A stretch of 64,000 nucleotides of DNA from Aplidium turbinatum (lineage: Eukaryota; Chordata; Ascidiacea; Aplousobranchia; Polyclinidae). Under the pieces are notes generated by a model. That model made no database searches and was not told the origin of the DNA. It saw only the letters and a list, made by a program, of their open reading frames with translations. The translations under genes and the position numbers were made by a program. This document shows positions 56,551-64,000 of the stretch, one piece after another (within the stretch, counting starts at the first letter, position 1; each line of letters opens with the position of its first letter). The stretch lies in NCBI GenBank assembly GCA_918807975.1, contig OU964924.1, forward strand, positions 18,645,695 through 18,709,694. Reading direction: 5' to 3'.

Positions 56551-57678
56551 CCCAGCCAGCAAGCCCATATGGGCCCCATATACTATTTTAATGGGCTTGT
56601 GGGCATGTGGGTTCTATGTGGGTTTTTGTGTTTTTGCCATATGTGCCCAATATGGGCTTTCTTTCAGAATGTGTTGCTAAATGACAAGGTGGAATATAAA
56701 ACTTCCAATCTTCAAATGCGTGATCATATAAATGCATTTTAATAAATTTAGCCACATAAAATTATTGATCATGGGCTAAGCATGAAATATTGATGGGCTT
56801 CCCACTTTGTTTATGGGCAGACCATGGGCTGCCCACATTTTTTATGGGCAGAACATGGGCTGCCCACATTTTTTATGGGCGGACCATGGGCTGCCCACAT
56901 TTTTTATGGGCTGCCCACATTTTTTATGGGTGGACCATGAGCTACCCATATTTTTCATGAGCAGGCCATGGGCTGCCCACATTTTTTATGGGCAGACCAT
57001 GGACTGCCCACATTTTTTATGGGCAGACCATGGGCTACCCACACAGTGATTCAAAGGTTTGTGGGCAACCCATACTAATATGACATACACCTCGATCAGC
57101 ATTTCTCTAGACTTTGAGATTTTTTAGTTGTCTTAAACGACTTTTGTTGATCTTTTAAACAAACACAAAATGAAATTGAACAAGCAAAATTACTGGGGGC
57201 ACCTTGCTATGCATTGCGCGAAGCTCACTGCTTGCAGTTGGAGCACTTTGGCAAGGTTTGCAGTAGTAGGCTACTATTTTTGGTGCTTACGTACCACAAA
57301 TAGGAAAATGTCACATGGCCATTCCTTCAATAATACCTTCATGGCCATTCCAGTGTATATCACTGGGGGCACCTTGCTATGCATTGCGCAAAGTTCACTG
57401 CTTGCAGTTTGAGCACTCTGGCATCTGTCTGCGGATATATATATACCTGATATACATATGGGCAGCCTGTATTAGATTTATGGGTTACATATGGGCAGCC
57501 CATATTAGATTTGTGGGTTGAGTGTGAGCAACCCACATGAAACCCATAAATGAATATGGGGGCAATGTGATGCCCGCGGACACAATGTGTATGGGCCCCA
57601 TATAGGCAGCTCACATGGGGCCCGTACATCAGCCCATATGGGTCCCCATGTGGGGCCCATATGGGCTTGCTGGCTGGG
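56551..57678. mobile_element. 1.13-kb element with 28-bp perfect TIRs and GGGCTGCCCA minisatellite
   Basis: Ends CCCAGCCAGCAAGCCCATAT... and their exact inverse over ~28 bp. Only TC is duplicated at the edges (56549-56550, 57679-57680), judged from the interrupted integrase reading frame that continues on both sides. Inside, 56800-57050 is a ~32-bp minisatellite (GGGCAGACCATGGGCTGCCC) and 57440-57670 a looser array with the same theme. 57190-57255 is duplicated at 57363-57428. Non-coding. Confidence 0.85.
56800..57050. repeat. ~32-bp minisatellite, about seven units
   Basis: The unit is ATGGGCAGACCATGGGCTGC followed by CCACATTTTTT. The CCATGGGCTGCCCA and GGGCAGACCATGG parts are themselves near-palindromic. 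Confidence 0.85.
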
Positions 57679-58320
57679 TCCACGGTAAAAAGTTTTCAAG
57701 GAAATGCTTAAAATGTCGCAGCATTGGCGCCCCTCGTGGCCAACAGCTAATGGCACCCCTTCCTGAGTTCCACGTAGCTCCCGGGAATGCGGAATTTTCG
57801 TGCACTGGGGTAGATTACATGGGGCCTATCATCGTCAAACGTGGTCGAAGCATGGTTAAGCCTTACATCTGTGTTTTCTCCTCTCTGGCCACTAGAGCCA
57901 TTCACTTAGAAATCTCTCTTTCTCTTGAAACTGCTTCCTTTATTCAAGCCTTGCAAAGGTTTACCTGTCGCCGTGGTACTCCAAATCAGATTGTCAGTGA
58001 CAATGGCAGCAACTTTGTTGGCGCCGACCGCTTGCTCAAAGAAGGTCTGAAGAAGATGAATGCAAACCTAATTGCCAACAAGCTGAGTTGCCGTGGGAAC
58101 GAATGGAAGTTTAACACTCCAGCCGCGAGCCATCAAGGTGGCATATGGGAGAGAATGATAAGATCGGTTCGTAAAATCCTATGTGCATTAACTGATGAAA
58201 AGGCTTTAGATGATGAAGAACTTCTGACGTTTGTTACCAAAGTGGAGCGAATTCTAAACGGGCGGCCCATAAGTTCCCCGTCGAGATGTGCAAAAACTCT
58301 GCTTGTTGGAGGCCGTGGAG

Positions 58321-59689
58321 TAAGGACTATTGTACGACGAATTGTTGTTTTTCATCGCTGTTTTCCATTGTGTGTGTGCATGCATTTTTATTGTATATCT
58401 TACATTCTTACATTAATGTTTTTTGGGTTTTTTTTTTTGGTGTTCGCCATACTTCTGTGCGTGTACTTTGACTTAAATATAACCATTGGATGGCATGGTT
58501 ACATCATAGATATCTTACATATAGATATGCAACTCAGCAATTGTGGAATTATCGTCACGCTCGACTGACTTTATGGACACAGTTCAGTTCAGTTGTTTTT
58601 ATTTCTGACCATCATATCAAAACAATACACGTCAACATAGCAAAGGTCGAGAAAAGGGTAGAAGCGACAAAACGCGAACATTAAAACGTGCTTGAGACCG
58701 AAGTAAGTTATTGATTTGAAAGAAATTTGGCACGGTCGCAACACCTTCAGAAAAATTTAAGATATAAAGAGAAAATAAAAAAATAAAATGTTACAAAAAA
58801 ACAATTAAACAACATATATTTAGGCTATAGCTTTATTAGCCCACATAACTTTAGCTGATATATTTAAGATTTGTATGGACAGTTGCTATGAAGATCGGCC
58901 ATGGTGCGTTATCAAGAGTGCTGATGGTCGTAAGGGGAACACGTCTAATCAACAATCAAGGTTGCCAGCTTGGCTAGCGTATCTATGGTATGACAATAAT
59001 CTTTCTTCACGTAGGTTATGCAACTTCTGTTTCATGATCGTTGGAACTTTCATTTAAGCTTATTTCCAGTGACTCATTAAAGCTTGCTGTAGGCAGTTTA
59101 CAAACCTGAGATAGAGGGGCGCCGGAACGATTTTAGGGTGAGATATACGGTAGCGATAATGCTGGGCAACTCGTTCGTTTTCCCGCTATTAGCCATGAAA
59201 GTCGAAATGTGAGACAAATGAATAATTGCAATAGCTTGAACAAGAAACGAAAGGTAAATTTCACATTCATAGCATCACAATCTGCTGCAAAGTATAAAAT
59301 GTGTCCACGGGATAATTTGTGTGAGCCTACTGTAGGCTATAGGCCCTATAATTTGGCTAAAAGCGAATAGCAGAAGTTGTTAGCCTATATTGCAAAATTT
59401 GCAGTAGCTTACATGACCTTAAAAGGGCACCATTGCCCCCCATCCAGAGAAAATTTGAGGGCAGGGGGCATCCTCCCCCCTGCTGAGACAGCTTCATTAG
59501 CATCACGGATCCAACCGCCAAACCAAGACAATTTTAATGTTTGGTACACACCATAACTAGGCTAACAAATGCTATAGCACAGCTTTCGGTAGCCAGCAGT
59601 AACTTTCATTTTGGTAACACTCAGTAGATTAATTGAATAAAACTTCAGCTTGTCCTGGAACTACAGCTCCAAAACAGGTCTTTACCTAC
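58321..59689. other. Retroposon tail and otherwise unassigned sequence
   Basis: 58581-58717 is a minus-strand copy of the retroposon 3' end at 4622-4761, beginning with repeated AGTTC units. The remainder, including a GC-rich patch at 59435-59490, shows no gene. Confidence 0.45.
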
Positions 59690-59985
59690 TTATCAATGGC
59701 TGACAGGCTGGTTGTTAGGCATTGTCGGAAAATTTTAAGCATTTTCAGGGGTTGTCAGGCATTGTAGAGTAGCTACTTTCAGGCATTGTCTAGGATTTCC
59801 AGGCATTGTCGATCATTATCAGTGGTTGACGGGTTTGTTAGGCATTATAGAACATTTTCAGGCATTGCCAAACATTTTCAGGGGTTGTCAGGCATTGTAG
59901 AGTAGCTACTTTCAGGCATTGTTGGGAATTTCCAGGCATTGTGTAGGATTTCCAGGCATTGTCGACAAGGCCTCCGAGAGAAATC
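59690..59985 (+). repeat. AGGCATTGTC satellite, block 1
   Basis: Two ~133-bp units built of short subrepeats (TTTCAGGCATTGT, TTTCCAGGCATTGTC, TTCAGGGGTTGTCAGGCATT). The marker TAGAGTAGCTACTTTCAGGC occurs at 59765 and 59898. Same family as 62545-62870 and, inverted, 63185-64000. Confidence 0.85.
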
Positions 59986-60248
59986 AGCACTGGTCGGGAA
60001 ACAGCACGAAAAATGGGCCCCATAATATTTTTTAGCAAATATTGCATTGCATGTTCGTGTTAAGCTGAAATTAGCCTACTTTTCTCAGCATGAAAAGAAC
60101 TTCGTTCAGTGTAAAAATCATCAATATATAATCACTGGATTACACTTGCAGCAAAAATGCCATTGAGGCAAACTATTTTGTCTAGAAAGCTTTGTAAACA
60201 CACAATAGGCCGACAGGCAACGAAAATAGTTCAACCAAGCATTTAATT
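59986..60248. other. No feature recognised
   Basis: Unassigned sequence between the satellite and the 215-bp hAT-type MITE. Confidence 0.3.
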
Positions 60249-60463
60249 CAGGAGTGTCCAAACTTTTTCCCACGCGAGCCAGTCTTGATAATAAGTGTTC
60301 GCGGGCCAACAGCCACAATAATTTTTCTGAAAACTGCAAGTTGAATTTATATGATTTTTGTGTGTCTGCAGGCCAAAAATAACACATTGTACAACATGCG
60401 CAGGCCATACAAAAACGTTTCGTGGGCCGAGTTGGTCCGCGGGCCGGACTTTGAACATCCCTG
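60249..60463. mobile_element. 215-bp hAT-type MITE
   Basis: ATTTAATT at 60241-60248 and 60464-60471 is a perfect 8-bp duplication. Ends CAGGAGTGTCCAAACTTTTT and the inverse of GGACTTTGAACATCCCTG are imperfect inverted repeats. Internal GCGGGCC / GGCCCGC motifs. Non-coding. Confidence 0.88.
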
Positions 60464-60471
60464 ATTTAATT

Positions 60472-61676
60472 CAACCCTTTCTGAACTTTTTGCAATGCAA
60501 AGTTACGGATCACAGCATCAAATGATAAAATATTGCGACGTCTGAATTGATGCACAACATGTCTAGTTAGGCTTTTCAATCGGTTTTGAGTCATAGACCT
60601 ACTGGAGCGCAAACAGTTCTTTACAAATTTCAGTAATTGCTGAAACCACGTTCTCAAAGCACAACCGTTGGAGGTAGCTACCGGAACACACAAAAAAATC
60701 ATAACAAAATTATTTGGAAAAACCTTTCGAAAGTTGCAATCAATGATTCCTTGTGTAGAGATTATGGGGTGGTTCGTTCTGGTTTGCAGCTGAAGTTTTC
60801 AAAAGTACCAACTCATCCAAAATGTCTTGAAAAATATCCCATTTGTAGCCTACAAATGGTTTAAATTTTTCCCACATGCCCGCAACTGCACAACAGACAT
60901 ACGATGAAATTTTCATGGAACTTCAAACTCATCGACGATATGTTTAAGTTTGTTGATGCATTTGTCAATTCCGACAACGATCGAATCCTTTGCAATGTAC
61001 GGTAGAATACATTTCCTTCGAATGATTCAGCTAGTTAAGTGGAGTTATAAAAGCGTTCTGTCCTCAGGAAAACAAAGTCATTTTCTTTTAAATTTATAAT
61101 TGCCACTGCAACTTTAGCTTGCGAGTAGTAGCCTACTCTTCTCAGCTTTCTCTTACTTAGATTACATCTTCCTTTAATTTTATAAAATTCATCAGTGAAT
61201 CTTGTTTAGGACCGTAATCCACATAATGCAAAGCAGTCACAAATTTAAAACTGCTAGTTGTAGGCTACTTTAGCATTGACTCAGCTTCCGATCAAACTCT
61301 TGTTGGTTCTAACTTGATGCATTTAAGAAACGTCTTTAGAGAACCAATTGCAAAAGGGTAATGTAAAGCATTGGGTTTGACTGCACCCCGCCTTGATTAC
61401 ATTCTCGAAGTCAATTTTCTTTGCAAGATGATATAGGACAGCTTTCTTTAGATTTTTCAGAAATTTTTCTGTGACTGGTCTATAACTTTAAAGATGCCAC
61501 AACAAACTTAGCCTACAGATAATCAATTACTCAAAAAAGGATAAGACATTTGAACAACGCTGTCTGTAGGCAACATTATGAATTCCAACTAGATTTAAGC
61601 AACAACATCCATAAACAAAACTCAAATAAAGAAAAAACTCACTACCTTCCAAATCACATCATGAGAAGCATGACCA
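60472..61676. other. Probable decayed hAT sequence, not resolved
   Basis: Short minus-strand open frames (60702-60466 reads LKSLTRHVVHQFRRRNILSF) suggest old transposase, and a recognisable hAT block on the same strand lies at 62305-62405. No motif here is decisive. Confidence 0.3.
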
Positions 61677-62015
61677 ACAAAAGGCTACTTGACCACACGA
61701 AAACAGAAGATCTTTTAACTATGACAAAATTACATCCAATTCCAGCAATAAGTTAATAAAATCAAAAGTTTTAAAACTGTTCGGCCACATTAAAAGATCA
61801 CAATTCGGAATCAGCAAAGTTTGCACAGAAGGAAAAGTAGAAGGAAAAAGAAAACGTGGCAGACAACCAAAACGATGGCAAGACAACATCCAATCATGGA
61901 CCGGACTCAACTTGGCGACACTGGGCGAGCTGGCTCAAAATCGTCACTCTTGGAAGCAAATAACCCATGTTGATGCGCAATCTGATGCAGGCGGAGAAAA
62001 TGACTGATGATGATG
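61677..62015 (+). pseudogene. RTE-like LINE, C-terminal fragment with GAT tail
   Basis: The frame reads KRLLDHTKTEDLLTMTKL, then in the next frame KLFGHIKRSQFGISK, GKRKRGRQPKRWQDNIQSW and VDAQSDAGGEND with a stop, followed by TGATGATGATGATGAT. This is the C-terminal region and simple-repeat tail typical of RTE-group LINEs. It is a 5'-truncated copy, different in sequence from the LINE at 8890. Confidence 0.8.
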
Positions 62016-62149
62016 ATGATCCATAAACAAAAAATATACAGGATTTACTTTCTTTAATCGTGCTTGGACTGATACCTTTAACTTTCACAGATAACTTATG
62101 TTGGATACAACATCCTATGCCTGGCCAACGCAGATTTTGGAGTTAAGGT

Positions 62150-62405
62150 TCAGTTGTCAAGCAAAAATAGTTCCCGCTTAGCTAACACGGCATCAGTTTT
62201 CAAGTTGAAACTATCAATACAATCGAAACCGTTCAGTGATACAGAAATCATTTCAGCTTCAGATTTTACGTCTTGAAGCTGTTCAACATCGCCTACCTTA
62301 ACACGAAAATGATTTGTTCTTGATGAGAAGCATCGAGAGTGACATTTACAATGATTGAGAAATACTTGGAACTACGCACTTCATTTATAAATTTGTTGAT
62401 TATTT
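62150..62405 (-). pseudogene. hAT transposase (ZMYM1-like) fragment
   Basis: The minus strand reads KFINEVRSSKYFSIIVNVTL followed by DASHQEQIIFVLR, the catalytic-core start of ZMYM1-like hAT transposases (AxYFSIxxDxTxDxSHxEQ); the usual first catalytic Asp before the DASHQEQ block reads Asn here (IVNVT for ILDxT). The frame is lost after VLR and coding-like sequence continues in another frame. Confidence 0.65.
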
Positions 62406-62544
62406 AGTTGGTACATTTTTACTTTAGTACTAAAAATGGGCCCCCTCAAAAATGCAAAAACAAAAAACTACTCGTTTTTCCTTTACAATGTTTTGCTAGG
62501 GGGGAAACTGGCCCGACTTCCCCCCCCCTCTCGGAGCCACTGAT

Positions 62545-62870
62545 TGTCGATCAATATCAGTGGTTGACAGGTTTGGTAGTTATTATGGAACATTTTCAGG
62601 CATTGTCGAACATTTTCAGGGATTGTCGAACATTTTCAGGGGTTGTCGAGCATTTTCAGGGGTTGTCAGGCATTGTAGAGTAGCTACTTTCAGGCATTGT
62701 CGGTAATTTCAAGGCATTGTCTAGGATTTCCAGGCATTGTCGATCATTATCAATGGTTGACAGGCTTGTTGTTAGGCATTGTCGGAAATTTTCAAGCATT
62801 GTCGAACATTTTTAGGTGTCAGGGGTTCTCAGGCATTGCAAAGTACTTTAGATTCTTTCTGGCAGGCATT
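62545..62870 (+). repeat. AGGCATTGTC satellite, block 2
   Basis: About two units in the same orientation as block 1, again with TAGAGTAGCTACTTTCAGGC (62667). Confidence 0.88.
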
Positions 62871-63184
62871 GTCGGCAGTGGCGTAGCTAGGGAATGTGCC
62901 GCCCGGGGTGGATTCAGATTTTGCCGCCTCTTTAAGAAAAAGCATGTGAAAACAGGCCCGGATTTAGGGGGGGCAGAGGGTGCAGGTACCCCGGGTCCCC
63001 GGCTTTTAAAGGGCCCTCCTACGTGAAAAAAATGTGATTTTTTTTCTTTTAGCTTTTGTGGTGTCTGCAAAATGCTGTGCAGTGCTGGATTGATGCTACT
63101 GTAGACGTCGAGGGGGTGTTTCCTGCCGTAGGCGAATTTTTTGCACGTGGGCCCCTGATCTAAAAGTGCCCCGGGCCCCATAAA
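62871..63184. other. Spacer between oppositely oriented satellite blocks, with hAT-type end
   Basis: Starts with CAGTGGCGTAGCTAGGG (62877), a hAT-type terminus like that at 30954; GC-rich patches of GGGCCC type follow. The opposite end was not identified with confidence. Confidence 0.4.
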
Positions 63185-64000
63185 AATGCATGAAAATGTT
63201 CGACAATGCCTGACAAACGTGTCAAAAACCAATAATGATCGACAATGCCTGGAAATCTTAGACAATGCTAGGAAATGCCCAACAATGCTTGAAAGTAGCT
63301 TAATCTAGAATGCCTGACTTTCCCTGAAACTGCTAGACAACCCCTGAAAATGTTTGACAATGCCTGACAAACCCGTCAACCACTAATAATGATCAACAAT
63401 GCTTGGAAATCCTAGACAATGCCTGGAAATTCCCAACAATGCCTGAAAGTAGCTTAATCTAGAATGCCTGACTACCCCTGAAAATGCTAGACAACCCCTG
63501 AAAATGTTTGACAATGCCTGACAAACCCGTCAACCACTAATAATGATCAACAATGCTTGGAAATCTTAGACAATGCCTGGAAATTCCTAACAATGCCTGA
63601 AAGTAGCTACTCTACAATGCCTGACAACCCCTGAAAATGCTCGACAATCCCTGAAAATGTTCCATAATGACTACCAAACCTGTCAAACACTGATATTGAT
63701 CGACAATGCCTGGAAATCCTAGATAATGCCTAGAAATTCCCAACAATGCCTGAAAGTAGCTACTCTACAATGCCTGACAACCCCTGAAAATACTAGACAA
63801 TCCCTGAAAATGTTCGACAATGCCTGAAAATGTTCCATAATGACTACCAAACCTGTCAAACACTGATATTGATCGACAATGCCTGGAAATTCCCAACAAT
63901 GCCTGAAAGTAGCTACTCTACAATGCCTGACAACCCCTGAAAATGCTCGACAACCCCTGAATATGTTCGATAATGCCTGAAAATGTTCGATAATGCCACA
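63185..64000 (-). repeat. 153-bp satellite, inverted, running off the window
   Basis: The marker GAAAGTAGCT recurs at about 63291, 63445, 63598, 63752 and 63905, a period of 153-154 bp. Each unit consists of six or seven subrepeats on the theme AATGCCTGAAAATGTTCGAC. Orientation is opposite to blocks 1 and 2. Confidence 0.92.

Larger units (their letters stand above)
53471..58320 (+). mobile_element. BEL/Pao LTR retrotransposon remnant, old and broken
   Basis: Plus-strand fossil of the same group as 16798-23879 but a different family. Recognisable parts in order: gag with CFNCLGDNFVRHC and CGICPEKHHSLLH knuckles, protease with FLDEGSNTTLC, the region before integrase, and integrase with SDNGSNFVGA and ASHQGGIWERM. 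No LTRs were recognised. It is incomplete, with several breaks, and carries a 1.13-kb insertion (56551-57678). It is clearly older than the copy at 16798. Confidence 0.88.

Noticed and set aside
56807-57049. Open frame of repeated MGCPHFLWADHGLP units as a repeat protein
   Set aside because: It is the 32-bp minisatellite read in frame; no start context or neighbouring gene.
61550-61756. Independent 68-codon gene
   Set aside because: Its C-terminal half continues into the RTE-like LINE fragment in another frame.
59690-64000. CRISPR-like array
   Set aside because: Repeats are contiguous and degenerate with no unique spacers, and the genome is animal.

Overview
This is animal DNA, AT-rich and almost entirely built of transposable elements. 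The evidence for an animal is spliced genes with GT-AG introns, RTE- and CR1/Jockey-like LINEs, Penelope-like, piggyBac, hAT and BEL/Pao elements, and tRNA-derived SINE-like pieces. The mix fits a marine invertebrate (a tunicate, cnidarian or similar), but I cannot name a species. I see no bacterial operons, rRNA or CRISPR.

The only likely host gene is on the minus strand (15084 to 8204): about five exons whose last two encode a DUF4806-like domain. Its last intron holds a nearly intact RTE-like LINE in antisense, an earlier intron holds a piggyBac-like MITE with another MITE inside it, and a 3.07-kb piggyBac element flanked by TTAA (4876-7948) lies 255 bp beyond its stop codon.

Region by region: 1-4.6 kb holds a ~393-bp inverted repeat arm, a GTTGGC-rich tandem array and a 2.25-kb TIR transposon with an 8-bp duplication. 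4.6-8 kb is piggyBac. 8-15 kb is the host gene. 15.9-24.5 kb is a TIR element with CACGTG repeats that received a young BEL/Pao copy (two apparently identical 337-bp LTRs, 5-bp duplication). 24.8-27.5 kb is a decayed DDE_Tnp_4 transposon. 27.5-31.6 kb is a stack of hAT-type and fold-back elements. 31.7-39.2 kb holds Penelope-like fragments arranged head to head, broken by hAT-in-hAT and LINE insertions. 39.9-41.1 kb is a ~206-bp satellite. 41.2-43.3 kb has coding remnants and the matching inverted repeat arm. 43.6-47.9 kb is hAT material with a captured LINE fragment. 49-53.2 kb has a multicopy-type pseudogene, a long inverted repeat with a perfect hairpin, and a fold-back element. 53.5-58.3 kb is an old, broken BEL/Pao copy carrying a 1.1-kb GGGCTGCCCA-rich insert. 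59.7-64 kb is mainly a 153-bp satellite in both orientations with LINE and hAT scraps.

The most unusual structure is the pair of ~97% identical arms at 1095-1487 and 42943-43335. They point inward, have the same TAGGGTG terminus as the 2.25-kb transposon, and are flanked by 8-mers that agree at 7 of 8 positions. They could be the ends of one 42-kb element filled with nested insertions, or two separate truncated copies. All similarity statements come from reading the sequence and from memory of families; no search was run.
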